From: CAYXAA01 sp964462985
Lineage (GTDB): Bacteria > Pseudomonadota > Alphaproteobacteria > Rhizobiales > Stappiaceae
Length of the DNA stretch: 64,000 nucleotides
Assembly (NCBI GenBank): GCA_964462985.1
Contig: CAYXAA010000024.1
Span: 6,775 to 70,774, forward strand
Reading direction: 5' to 3'
A program made the position numbers and the translations under genes. Shown here piece after piece: positions 25,182-34,347 of the stretch (position 1 is its first letter; each line of letters starts with the position of its first letter). Under the pieces are notes generated by a model, which made no database searches, was not told where the DNA came from, and was given only the letters and a program-made list of their open reading frames with translations.

Positions 25182-26708
25182 ATGGTCTCGCGGGTAACGA
25201 CCGTTGCATTTCAGGGCATTGAGGCCGTCCCGGTTGACGTTCAGGTCCAGATCGGTCCTGGCAACGTCGCCTTCACGATCGTCGGCCTGCCGGATAAGGC
25301 CGTCGGCGAAAGCCGGGAGCGCGTGCGATCGGCTTTGCTCGCTTCGGGGCTTGCCCTGCCGGGCAAGCGCGTGACGGTCAATCTCGCTCCCGCCGACCTG
25401 CCGAAGGAAGGCTCTCATTATGATCTGCCGATCGCCCTAGCGCTAATGGCGGCGATCGGCGCGGTGCCGGGCCAGGAGCTCGACCGTTTCCTCGTCGTCG
25501 GCGAACTTGCCCTCGACGGCACGATTTCCGCGGTAACGGGCGTGCTGCCGGCCGCGATTGGCGCCAATCGCATCGACAAGGGGCTGATCTGCCCATCGGT
25601 TTGCGGTGCCGAGGCAGCCTGGGCGGACCGCGAGATGGAGATCCTGGCGCCGCGTTCGCTGATCCAACTGGCAAACCATTTCAAGGGCACCCAGCTGCTG
25701 TCACGTCCGCAGCCTAAGCTCGGCGGCGGCCCCAGCGAGCTGCCGGACCTTGCCGAAGTCCGCGGCCAGGAGACCGCACGCCGCGTTCTGGAGATCGCCG
25801 CCGCTGGAGGTCACAATCTGCTGATGGTCGGACCGCCGGGCGCGGGCAAGTCTATGCTGGCGCAGCGTCTGCCGTCGATCCTGCCGCCGTTGTCGCCCCG
25901 TGAGTTGCTCGAAGTATCGATGATCGCCTCCGTCGCCGGTGAACTTGCCGATGGCCGGCTTTCGGAGCGTCGCCCGTTCCGGGCCCCACATCATTCAGCG
26001 TCGATGGCGGCCCTGGTTGGCGGTGGCATTCGGGCCAGGCCCGGCGAAGTTTCGCTTGCCCACAATGGCGTGCTTTTTCTCGACGAACTGCCGGAGTTCC
26101 AGCCCCAGGTCCTCGATAGTTTGCGCCAGCCAATCGAGACCGGCGAGACTGTGATCGTACGCGCCAACCACCGCGTCAGCTACCCTTCGCGCATCCAGCT
26201 GATTGCGGCAATGAACCCCTGCCGCTGCGGACACGCCGGGGCGCCAGGCCATGTCTGCCGCCGCGGTACGCGCTGCGCTGCCGACTATCAAGCCCGGATC
26301 TCGGGGCCGCTGCTCGACAGGATCGACCTGCGCATCGAAGTGCCGGCCGTCAATGCGTCCGATCTCATCCGCCCCGGAGGGGGAGAGCCCTCGGCCGCGG
26401 TGGCGGCAAGGGTCGCTGCCGCCCGCGACCGGCAGACGGAGCGGTTTCGCCGGCTGGGCGCCGAAGCGCGCACCAATGCACAGGCCAGCGCCCGGCTGAT
26501 CGAGCAGGTCGCTGCACCCGATGTCGCTGGCGTTCAGCTCCTGCAGGATGCCGCAGACGCCCTGAAGCTGTCGGCGCGAGGGTATCACCGTGTGCTCAAG
26601 GTGGCGCGCACGCTTGCCGACCTCGATGGGCAGGAAACCGTCGGCCGGTTGCACCTTGCCGAAGCCTTGAGCTATCGCGGCACCGACAGCGCGGTCGCCC
26701 CGGCCTGA
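25182..26708 (+). CDS. YifB/ComM family Mg-chelatase-like AAA ATPase
   Basis: A 508-residue cytoplasmic protein. The N-terminal Lon-type fold (about 20-165) contains FTIVGLPDKAVGESRERVRS. The AAA+ core has Walker A GPPGAGKS (about 219-226) and Walker B VLFLDELPEF, and a four-Cys zinc-type cluster (CRCGHAGAPGHVCRRGTRC) lies near 345-365. ComM promotes branch migration in natural transformation, while the family's role in rhizobia is unclear. The ATG at 25182 follows a purine-rich leader. The length is typical (about 510). Confidence 0.93.
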   Translation: MVSRVTTVAFQGIEAVPVDVQVQIGPGNVAFTIVGLPDKAVGESRERVRSALLASGLALPGKRVTVNLAPADLPKEGSHYDLPIALALMAAIGAVPGQELDRFLVVGELALDGTISAVTGVLPAAIGANRIDKGLICPSVCGAEAAWADREMEILAPRSLIQLANHFKGTQLLSRPQPKLGGGPSELPDLAEVRGQETARRVLEIAAAGGHNLLMVGPPGAGKSMLAQRLPSILPPLSPRELLEVSMIASVAGELADGRLSERRPFRAPHHSASMAALVGGGIRARPGEVSLAHNGVLFLDELPEFQPQVLDSLRQPIETGETVIVRANHRVSYPSRIQLIAAMNPCRCGHAGAPGHVCRRGTRCAADYQARISGPLLDRIDLRIEVPAVNASDLIRPGGGEPSAAVAARVAAARDRQTERFRRLGAEARTNAQASARLIEQVAAPDVAGVQLLQDAADALKLSARGYHRVLKVARTLADLDGQETVGRLHLAEALSYRGTDSAVAPA

Positions 26709-27064
26709 CGGCCGCCGGAGGCTGCCGCTGCGACGATCGACGATAGCGGAGCTGCCTGAACGGCCCGCGGCGCGAAGTCGAATATGGATGGGAAGGCTCC
26801 GCCACCACAGCGAAGGCTGACCCTGACTTGCCGATATCGGAGTTGTCGGCTCGTTCTTCAGTTCCCAGCCGGCACTAGAAGACGCAGGCAGGGCCCTCCG
26901 GGCCCTTTCGCTGTCGCTTCCAAGGCCGCATTGCCGAAGACAGCGCCGCTGGTAAGTGCAAGATTGCGCGCATCTGCGAAATTCAGTTCATCGGCTCAAG
27001 GGTTTCTCAAACTCTCTTTGCGAGGCTTGTCCGATTGCGATCGCGTCGGCGCCGGAGGGACTCA
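26709..27064. other. Gap between yifB and the hybrid kinase
   Basis: About 350 bp. It holds the terminator-like hairpin at 26890-26908 and otherwise no supported gene or repeat. Confidence 0.4.
26890..26908 (+). terminator. Probable intrinsic terminator after yifB
   Basis: A perfect 7-bp stem, AGGGCCC and GGGCCCT, with a TCC loop, followed by a short TT run and TTCGC. It lies 180 bp after the yifB stop. The T tract is weak. Confidence 0.5.
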
Positions 27065-29344
27065 TTGGACGGTAGCAGCAAGGGTGCGAGCCTGAAGCAG
27101 GACATCGGTGCGCAAAGGAGCGATGACGACCCGGCACGGTCCTCTTCCCAATCTTCCCCTATGCCTCGACGCCGTGCAGTCGGCCGGGAAGCAACCGCGC
27201 TCGCCCTCGCGGCGGGCGGGACCGCGACCGGAACCCTGCTTGCCTTCACCCTGATCGACGGCTCACCCTCCGCCAGGATACTTGCCGTGGCGATCGCTTT
27301 CCTGGCCGGAGCGCTGGCCGCGTGGCGGCTGACCGGAGGTGATCTCGTTCGGGCACTTGCATCGCGGCGCGATCTCGTCGCGGAGTGTGACCGGTTGCGC
27401 CGAGACCGAGAAGTGCTGGAAGACCGACTCTGGGAACTCAAGGAGGCCGAGGAACGCCATCGCAGCGTTCTCGACACGCTTGGAGACGTCGTAATCCGCC
27501 GGCGCGACACCGGCGAAGTCACCTATCTCAATGACGCGGCAATGCGGATCTTCCCCGCGGATGTGGCGCCTGTGGTGGGGCGACCGCTGCCACTGCCCCT
27601 CAGCGCCGCCGCTGCACCCGACGCGGACGGCCGCTTCGCCGATCTGCTGCTGGAGACGGTGGACGGTCCGCGCTGGTTCTCGCGCATCGATGCGAACGCG
27701 CGCGATCCCGACGGCCGTCCGGTGCTGCAGACCATACTGCGCGACGTCACCGAACGGCGTGCCGCCGAGGAGGGGCTCGTTGCCGCCCGCAATATCGCGG
27801 AGAATGCGAATGCCGCGAAGAGCCGCTTTCTGGCCATGGTGAGTCACGAGATCCGGACGCCGCTGAATGGCATACTGGGGATGGCCCGTCTCCTGCGCGA
27901 TACGCGGCTTTCGGCCGAACAGCGCTCCTATGCCGATGCGGTTCTGAGTTCCGGCGAGGTGTTGCTGCTTCTGATCGACGAGGTGCTCGATTTTTCCAAG
28001 GTCGAGGCGGGCCGGCTTGACCTTTCGCCGGCACCCACCGACATCAGGGCGCTTGTCGAGGGCGTTGTCGAACTTCTTGCCCCTCGCGCCCAGGCCAAGG
28101 GCCTCGAGATCGCCGGGCGGATCCAAGCGGCGGTCCCGCTGCAGGTTGTCGTCGACGGCACGCGTCTGCGTCAGGTCCTGTTCAACCTGGCCGGCAATGG
28201 ATTGAAGTTCACCGAGACCGGCGGTGTCGCGATCGAGGTAGAGGCGCGGCAGGGACCGGACGACGGGTCCGTCGAGCTCGACATCGCGGTTCGCGACACG
28301 GGTATCGGCTTCTCGCCCGAGGAGGCCGACAGGCTGTTCCGTGAGTTCGAACAGATCGACCATGGCCCCGCCCGTCGCTACGGCGGGACCGGACTGGGTC
28401 TCGCCATTTCGCAGCGTCTGGTCGCCCTGATGGGCGGAGCCGTTACCGCGAGTGCGGCGCCCGGGGCCGGCGCCGTCTTTCGCGTTGTGCTGCCGGTGAC
28501 CGTCGCCGGCGCCAAATCCCCGGTTCGGACGAAAGCAGCCATCTCGGGCAAGCAAGTCGTGCTCGTCTCCTCCGGCAAGATCGAAGCACCGCTTCTTGCC
28601 GCCCAACTCCTCGAAGCAGGTCTTCGGGCCGATATCTGTGCACCAGGCGATCCTCGACTGACCGATCTGCTTGCCGTTTCCGATCTGGTCCTTCTTGACC
28701 ACGGCAGCGTCGCGGACGCCGCCGGCTGGCTTGCCGCCGCCCGCGTCGCCGGTCTTGCTGCGCCCGCAGGCGTGCTGCTTACACCCAACGAGCGCGATCG
28801 CCTGCCACGCCTTCGGGAGGCCGGATTCGATTCCTACCTTGTGCGCCCGGTCCGCGGTGCTTCCCTCATGCGCATCGTAACGGCCCTTCTCGACCCCCAT
28901 CGACCCTCGGCGGTCTGGGACGAAATTGAGGATTCGGCTCAGGACGAAGCGGCAGCGGCCAACCAGGCATCGAGGCCGCTCCGAGTCCTCGTTGCCGAGG
29001 ACAACGACATCAATCGCCTGTTGACGGAAGCGCTGCTGCGCAAGCTCGGCCACGAGCCTGCCGTCGTCGCCGACGGTGAGCAGGCGCTCGAGGCCGCTGC
29101 AACTGGACCGTTCGACGCCGTACTGATGGACCTGCACATGCCCGGCATCGACGGTACCGCCACCATCGCCCGCCTGCGCGAGCTCGAATGCCGACTCGAT
29201 TGGCCGCGGACCCCGATCATTGCCGTAACCGCCGACATCATGTCCGACGCCCATGATCGCGCGCTCGCTGCCGGAGCCGACCTCGTGCTGACGAAGCCGC
29301 TTCATCCGGAACGGTTGAAGCATACCCTGATGCGGCTCGTCTGA
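27065..29344 (+). CDS. Hybrid sensor histidine kinase with two receiver-like domains
   Basis: About 759 residues from a TTG at 27065 that has GGAGG upstream; a TTG at 27035 and an ATG at 27161 are alternatives. Order: two hydrophobic helices (about 45-90), a short coiled coil, a PAS domain (130-235), HisKA with the phospho-acceptor His261 in SHEIRTPLNG, HATPase_c with NLAGNGLKF, DTGIGF and GTGLGL boxes, a degenerate receiver (about 500-615) and a complete C-terminal receiver with Asp689 in the LMDLHMPG motif. No Hpt domain is present, so the phosphoryl group must pass to a separate protein. The signal sensed is unknown. Confidence 0.9.
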   Translation: MDGSSKGASLKQDIGAQRSDDDPARSSSQSSPMPRRRAVGREATALALAAGGTATGTLLAFTLIDGSPSARILAVAIAFLAGALAAWRLTGGDLVRALASRRDLVAECDRLRRDREVLEDRLWELKEAEERHRSVLDTLGDVVIRRRDTGEVTYLNDAAMRIFPADVAPVVGRPLPLPLSAAAAPDADGRFADLLLETVDGPRWFSRIDANARDPDGRPVLQTILRDVTERRAAEEGLVAARNIAENANAAKSRFLAMVSHEIRTPLNGILGMARLLRDTRLSAEQRSYADAVLSSGEVLLLLIDEVLDFSKVEAGRLDLSPAPTDIRALVEGVVELLAPRAQAKGLEIAGRIQAAVPLQVVVDGTRLRQVLFNLAGNGLKFTETGGVAIEVEARQGPDDGSVELDIAVRDTGIGFSPEEADRLFREFEQIDHGPARRYGGTGLGLAISQRLVALMGGAVTASAAPGAGAVFRVVLPVTVAGAKSPVRTKAAISGKQVVLVSSGKIEAPLLAAQLLEAGLRADICAPGDPRLTDLLAVSDLVLLDHGSVADAAGWLAAARVAGLAAPAGVLLTPNERDRLPRLREAGFDSYLVRPVRGASLMRIVTALLDPHRPSAVWDEIEDSAQDEAAAANQASRPLRVLVAEDNDINRLLTEALLRKLGHEPAVVADGEQALEAAATGPFDAVLMDLHMPGIDGTATIARLRELECRLDWPRTPIIAVTADIMSDAHDRALAAGADLVLTKPLHPERLKHTLMRLV

Positions 29345-29365
29345 TTTTCCCCACTGCCTGCGTCG

Positions 29366-29380
29366 TTTTGCATTGCAAAA
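29366..29380. repeat. Palindrome upstream of olsB
   Basis: TTTTGC and GCAAAA separated by ATT, inside a locally AT-rich stretch about 200 bp before the olsB start. It could be an operator or promoter part; no regulator can be assigned. Confidence 0.3.
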
Positions 29381-29579
29381 TCAAACGACTTCAGATTGTC
29401 ACGCACCAGTTGGAAAAGTATGCTCTACGACGGCCCAGAATTGCGCCGTTACGGGGCGGGCCTATCTACCTTGCGGGTGCACGGCGAGGCATGCCGGATA
29501 ATCAAGCTGATTCGGTTGCCGCTGTGCTAAGAGGTCCAGAGACGCCGGCCAGACCGGCGCGAACACGGGGAGAGGGCGC

Positions 29580-30530
29580 GTGAGAGCCATGCCGGGGCCG
29601 GGGTTGCTGTCGCCGCGCAACCTTGTTCGGAAGTTCGTGCCGATTTCCCGCGCGGGTGGTGCGATCAACGGCTGGCTGCCCGGCGCGCGCCTGCGCCCGA
29701 CGACGCCGGCATTCTCCTCGCTCGGCCGGATTGGCCCGCTTGAGGTTCGGCTCGCCCGGACGGCGCAGGAGATCAAGCGCGCGCAGCAACTGCGCTATCA
29801 CGTCTTCTACGAGGAGATGTCGGCGATTGCCGACGCGCAGACCCAGGCGCTACGGCGCGATTTCGACGCTTTCGATGCCGTCTGCGATCACATGCTCGTC
29901 GTCGATCACGATCTTACCCGGCGGACCAAGCCGTTCGCGCGCAAGAAGCCGGAGGTGGTCGGCACCTACCGGCTGCTCCGCCAGGAGGTGGCCGATCGCC
30001 ACGGCGGCTTCTATTCGGCAAGCGAGTACGAGATCCAGCCGCTGGTCGATGCCAATCCGGGGCTGCGGTTCCTTGAACTCGGCCGCTCCTGTGTGCTGAA
30101 GCCCTACCGCAACAAGCGAACCGTCGAGCTGCTATGGCACGGCATCTGGAGTTACGTCCTCATGCATGGCGTCGACGTGATGATCGGCTGCGCCTCGATT
30201 GAAGGTACTGATCCCGACCGGCTGGCCTTGCAGCTGTCGTTCCTGCACCATTTTGCCCGGGCCCCCGAGCCCTGGCGGGTCCGGGCGCTCGATGGGCGCT
30301 TCGTTGACATGAACCGTCTGCCGAAGGAGACAGTTGACCAGCGCGCCGCCCTGCGCGAGTTGCCGCCGCTGATCAAGGGCTATCTTCGCCTCGGTGCCTA
30401 TATCGGCGACGGCGCGGTGATCGATCACCAGTTCGGTACAACCGACGTCCTGATCATTATCCCGGTCTCGGCGTTGAACAGCCGCTATGTCAATTACTAC
30501 GGTGCCGACGCCAGCCGCTATGCGTCTTGA
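29580..30530 (+). CDS. olsB: L-ornithine N-acyltransferase (OlsB family, GNAT fold)
   Basis: A 316-residue protein with an N-terminal region of about 55 residues and an OlsB-type acyltransferase domain: RLARTAQEIKRAQQLRYHVF, a conserved D-CDH-LVVDHD block near residues 100-112, VGTYRLLRQEVA, and ELGRSCVLKPYRNKR. OlsB attaches 3-hydroxyacyl chains from ACP to ornithine, the first step to ornithine lipids. olsA is not beside it. The start is GTG at 29580 (GGAGAGGG upstream), with ATG at 29589 the alternative. The length is close to rhizobial OlsB (about 295-320). Confidence 0.85.
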   Translation: MRAMPGPGLLSPRNLVRKFVPISRAGGAINGWLPGARLRPTTPAFSSLGRIGPLEVRLARTAQEIKRAQQLRYHVFYEEMSAIADAQTQALRRDFDAFDAVCDHMLVVDHDLTRRTKPFARKKPEVVGTYRLLRQEVADRHGGFYSASEYEIQPLVDANPGLRFLELGRSCVLKPYRNKRTVELLWHGIWSYVLMHGVDVMIGCASIEGTDPDRLALQLSFLHHFARAPEPWRVRALDGRFVDMNRLPKETVDQRAALRELPPLIKGYLRLGAYIGDGAVIDHQFGTTDVLIIIPVSALNSRYVNYYGADASRYAS

Positions 30531-30606
30531 TGGCTACGCGTCCTGACGCCTGAGCCCAACCGGCCCGCCAGGGGCGCGCCGCTCAAGCGATGGGTCAAGT
30601 TCGACG

Positions 30607-30909
30607 TCAGGGCTGCGGCCCTTCGTATCCCTCCACGATCACCAGCTCGGCGACGGATACCGGTTTTCTGTGTGCAACGGCCCTGGAATATTCCGGTGAG
30701 CGGTAGCACTCGAGCGCCTTCTCGAAGCTGTCGAATTCGATGACGACGTTGCGCGCTCGCGCTTGGCCTTCCAAGGCCTCGTAGCGTCCGCCGCGAGCCA
30801 GGAAACGCGCGCCGTACTTGCGGAAGGCTTCGGCGGCGGCGCCCACATAGGCCTTGTAGGCCTCGGGGTCGTTAACGTCGACCCGCGCGATCCAGTATCC
30901 CTTGGCCAT
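30607..30909 (-). CDS. DUF1330 family protein
   Basis: A 100-residue soluble protein with the DUF1330 pattern: KGYWIARVDVNDPEAYKAY at the start, ARFLARGGRYEALEG in the middle and VVIEFDSFEKALECYRSPEY later. It belongs to the dimeric alpha/beta barrel superfamily and has no established function. The ATG at 30909 has GGAGTGGAGG upstream; longer in-frame starts have no support. It is convergent with olsB. Confidence 0.88.
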   Translation of the reverse strand: MAKGYWIARVDVNDPEAYKAYVGAAAEAFRKYGARFLARGGRYEALEGQARARNVVIEFDSFEKALECYRSPEYSRAVAHRKPVSVAELVIVEGYEGPQP

Positions 30910-31157
30910 GATTCCTCCACTCCATCGATCCTCAACCAGTATCCGGCGACACGATCCGGCACCAGCCCCGATTTGCCACGCCGGCATTTCGATCTGCATA
31001 TAGGCTAGCAGCGGAAATGTGTTGGGCGGCACAGATTCTCGGCTCGAGCCGCGCAACGGTCGGGACCATGGCGCCTTGAGCGCAGCACGGCAGCACTTGA
31101 TGTGCGCCCGTTCGGTTGGTGAAGGTCGCGACGGGCGGATCTGGAGGAGTTTGCAGG

Positions 31158-31919
31158 ATGGCGGAATTCGTCTGGCTACAGAAAGGCGACAGGCTTCCGG
31201 CAGTGGCTGTCGCCCAGCTTCTATTGAAGCGCAGCGGTCATGGCCTGGTGATCGACGGCATCTTTGGCGACAAAACCGACCAGGCCGTCCGAGCATTCCA
31301 GCGCGAGCGCAACCTTGCCGTTGACGGCATTATCGGCGAACAGACCTGGCCCCGGCTGGATGCCCATGAGCGGCTGCAGATCATCGATTGCATCGACGTG
31401 TTCGACCCGGACCTGTTCCGAATGGAAGTCCGCGACCTGACCCGGTCTGGAGCCCGGCCGATCACGATCGGCGGCATGTGCAACGGTATCGAGCAGGCGA
31501 TTCAAGAGGTGCGGCGTGTGGCAAGCAATCTGTTCCTGCTGCGCTTCCACGGTCACGGGGCTCCGGGCGCTGCCGGCGTCTCCGACGGCCACGGCGATTT
31601 CGAGGATCATTCGACCTTTCGCAACGATGCGGCCACGCGCGCCGCGCTCGCTGGCCTTAGGGGATGCTTCGGTCCCTATGGCTGCATCCAGTTCATGCAC
31701 TGCAATGTTGCCCAGGGCCGCGACGGTCTTGCCTTCCTGCGGATGGTGGTCGACTACACCGGCGTTCCCGCGTCCGCCGGAATTCAGACGCAGTTCGGCG
31801 GCGGATTGCGCAAGACTGTGCGGTTTGAAGGTCCGACCAGGACTGTATGTCCGAACGAGATGACCCTGCCGATTTGGTCGCGGACGCTGCCGGAGTTTGT
31901 CGGCATGTCCGTTGTGTAG
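31158..31919 (+). CDS. Peptidoglycan-binding domain fused to a DUF4347/caspase-like domain
   Basis: A 253-residue protein. Residues about 10-68 form a PG_binding_1 repeat (GDRLPAVAVAQLLLKRSG, then AVRAFQRERNLAVDGIIG). Residues about 85-250 resemble DUF4347 and clan CD cysteine peptidases: a hydrophobic strand ending in HGHG (His131/His133), a GDFEDHSTF stretch, then a strand ending in the HCNVAQG motif (Cys182) and TGVPASAG. No signal peptide is seen. The start has GGAGGAG upstream. The His/Cys pair suggests a peptidase-like enzyme, but no activity can be claimed. It lies 190 bp before a PBP1a gene. Confidence 0.6.
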   Translation: MAEFVWLQKGDRLPAVAVAQLLLKRSGHGLVIDGIFGDKTDQAVRAFQRERNLAVDGIIGEQTWPRLDAHERLQIIDCIDVFDPDLFRMEVRDLTRSGARPITIGGMCNGIEQAIQEVRRVASNLFLLRFHGHGAPGAAGVSDGHGDFEDHSTFRNDAATRAALAGLRGCFGPYGCIQFMHCNVAQGRDGLAFLRMVVDYTGVPASAGIQTQFGGGLRKTVRFEGPTRTVCPNEMTLPIWSRTLPEFVGMSVV

Positions 31920-32106
31920 ATCCCGCCACTGGATTGTTCCGGACGCAGAACGGGCCGAGCGTCAGGAACCGTAACTCCTTAAGTCCATTTCATTTCCGGG
32001 AAGCGGTTCGCGCTTAACGCGGTCTTAAAGAGCACGGTCGCAAGGTTCCGCCGGGAGCAACCGGGCGTTTACCGCGCCCGCCCGTCGGGATGTGTATCGA
32101 GGACCC

Positions 32107-34263
32107 ATGGCACGGCGCCCCCAGAACAAGAGGCGAATCGAACCGCGTCTTGGCGGCGCGTCGGCCGCGCTTGAGTTGGGATTGACGCCCAACGACCGCC
32201 CATCCGGCCCGCGGCGGGCGGCTTCCGGCGCCAAGCAGAAGGGCAAGCCATCGCCTGCAGGGCCGGCTCGGCGTAGCCGAAGGCGAAGCAAAAAGCGCAA
32301 GCGCAGGCCGGGTCTTGCTCGCCGCTTCGGCGCGTTGCTGCGCCGCGGGCTCTACTGGGGCACTGTTCTCGGCATCTGGGGACTTGTGGCGGTAGTTGGC
32401 GTCCTTGGCTATTATGCCGCGCACCTGCCGCCGACCTCGGAATGGCAGGTTCCCAAGCGCCCCCCCAACGTCAAGATCGTTTCTGCATCGGGCCAGCTGC
32501 TCGCGAATCGTGGCGACACTGGTGGTGAGGCCGTGCGTCTTGAACAACTTCCGCCTTATCTGCCCGAGGCGGTGATCGCGATCGAGGATCGCCGCTTTCG
32601 ATCGCATTTCGGCCTGGACCCAATTGGCCTCGCCCGTGCGGTCGTGGTCAACCTTGCTTCCGGTCATCTCGTCCAGGGCGGATCGACGCTGACCCAGCAA
32701 CTTGCCAAGAATCTGTTCCTGGAGCCGGAGCGCACCATCCGCCGCAAGATGCAGGAACTGGTGCTGTCATTGTGGCTGGAAGCGAAATATTCCAAGGACG
32801 AGATCCTGGAAATGTATCTCAACCGGGTCTACCTCGGAGGCGGTGCCTACGGCGTCGACGCCGCTGCAAGGCGCTATTTCGGCAAATCGGCCCGCCTGGT
32901 GACGCTGGCGGAAGCCGCAACCCTCGCCGGGCTGCTCAAGGCGCCGTCGCGCTATTCGCCGCTCAACAATCCAGAACTCGCCGAAGAACGCGCGCAAACG
33001 GTGCTCGCCGCCATGCACGAGACGGGCGTGATCTCGGCGGATGAGGCCAAGGCCGCGCTCGCTTCTCCGGCCCAAGTCGTCACCCGGCATACCTCGGCGA
33101 GTGAGAATTATGTCGCCGACTGGGTGATGGAGCTCTTGCCGAGCTTCATCGGCTCCATCGATGAGGACATAGTGGTTGACACCACCATCGATCCGGAGAT
33201 GCAGCGTACCGCCGAAGCCGCCCTGCGCCAGGCGCTCGCGGAGCACGGCAGCGAGTATGGCGTCCGTCAGGGAGCGGTCGTCACCCTCGACACCTCCGGT
33301 GCCGTGAAGGCCCTGGTCGGAGGGCGCGACTACGCCAAAAGCCAATTCAATCGCGCTGTTCATGCCAAGCGCCAGCCGGGCTCGGCATTCAAGCCTTTTG
33401 TCTTCCTCGCCGCATTGGAACGCGGCCTGAAGCCGTCAACTCGACGCATTGACGAACCGGTCCGTATCGGCGGATGGGCACCGAGGAACTACACCGGCAA
33501 ATATCACGGTCCCGTGTCTCTCACAGAGGCGCTCAGCCTGTCGCTCAACACGGTTGCGGCCAGGCTTGCTCACGAGGTCGGCGTCGGAACCGTGATCCGG
33601 ACCGCCAAGCGACTCGGCATCGTTTCGCCGTTGACCAAGAACCTGTCGATTGCGCTCGGCACCTCGGAGGTGACGCCACTCGAACTCGCGGCCGCCTATG
33701 TGCCCTTCTCCAATGGCGGCTACGGCGTTGTCCCGCATGTAATCCGCAGCATCCGTACCGTCGGCGGAAAGGTGCTTTACGCCCGCAGGGGTGATGGGCC
33801 AGGGCGGGTCATCGATCCGGATGCGCTCGGTGCGATGAACCTGATGATGGCAGAGACCCTCGAAACCGGCACCGGCCGCAAGGCGCGACTCCCGGGCCGT
33901 CCGGCCGGTGGCAAGACCGGAACCAGCCAGGATTTCCGCGACGGCTGGTTCATCGGTTATACCGGCAATCTGACGACGGCCGTCTGGCTCGGCAACGACG
34001 ACAATTCGCCGACAAAGCGCGCGACCGGTGGCTCGCTGCCGGCAGAGATCTGGCAGACAGTGATGATGGCGGACCACGCCGGGTTGCCCGTGGTCGCTCT
34101 GCCGGGCATCACGCCGCGTCCTGTGCAGATGGCGACGCCGTCCGCTGAAAGCGGTTCTCGGGGGCCCCCCGTCGATGCCGGGGACAACGGTCGGCCGATT
34201 CCTCCGCCCCCGGGCGGGGGTACCGGTCCGCTCAATCTGCTGGAGCGCATTTTCGGCGGGTAG
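32107..34263 (+). CDS. PBP1a-type bifunctional penicillin-binding protein
   Basis: A 718-residue cell wall synthase. A basic cytoplasmic N-terminus (residues 55-70 almost all Arg/Lys) precedes one membrane helix (about 81-103). The glycosyltransferase domain has catalytic Glu160 in the IAIEDRRF motif and GGSTLTQQLAKN. The transpeptidase domain has Ser426 and Lys429 (SAFK), SLNT, and KTGTS from Lys603. The C-terminal tail is Pro/Gly-rich. It polymerises and crosslinks peptidoglycan in the periplasm. ATG at 32107 follows GAGG; an in-frame GTG at 32092 is less likely. Confidence 0.92.
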   Translation: MARRPQNKRRIEPRLGGASAALELGLTPNDRPSGPRRAASGAKQKGKPSPAGPARRSRRRSKKRKRRPGLARRFGALLRRGLYWGTVLGIWGLVAVVGVLGYYAAHLPPTSEWQVPKRPPNVKIVSASGQLLANRGDTGGEAVRLEQLPPYLPEAVIAIEDRRFRSHFGLDPIGLARAVVVNLASGHLVQGGSTLTQQLAKNLFLEPERTIRRKMQELVLSLWLEAKYSKDEILEMYLNRVYLGGGAYGVDAAARRYFGKSARLVTLAEAATLAGLLKAPSRYSPLNNPELAEERAQTVLAAMHETGVISADEAKAALASPAQVVTRHTSASENYVADWVMELLPSFIGSIDEDIVVDTTIDPEMQRTAEAALRQALAEHGSEYGVRQGAVVTLDTSGAVKALVGGRDYAKSQFNRAVHAKRQPGSAFKPFVFLAALERGLKPSTRRIDEPVRIGGWAPRNYTGKYHGPVSLTEALSLSLNTVAARLAHEVGVGTVIRTAKRLGIVSPLTKNLSIALGTSEVTPLELAAAYVPFSNGGYGVVPHVIRSIRTVGGKVLYARRGDGPGRVIDPDALGAMNLMMAETLETGTGRKARLPGRPAGGKTGTSQDFRDGWFIGYTGNLTTAVWLGNDDNSPTKRATGGSLPAEIWQTVMMADHAGLPVVALPGITPRPVQMATPSAESGSRGPPVDAGDNGRPIPPPPGGGTGPLNLLERIFGG

Positions 34264-34347
34264 AGCGAACGTCCATTGGTCGCGAATCCGCCATCCGGCT
34301 TCGCACGGCCGCTTGGCCTTGCCGACGGCGCGGACTAAAACCGGGCG

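Noticed and set aside
27263..29323. Long minus-strand ORF (686 codons) opposite the hybrid kinase
   Set aside because: It mirrors the kinase gene, has no start signal or domain, and is a shadow of GC-biased third positions.
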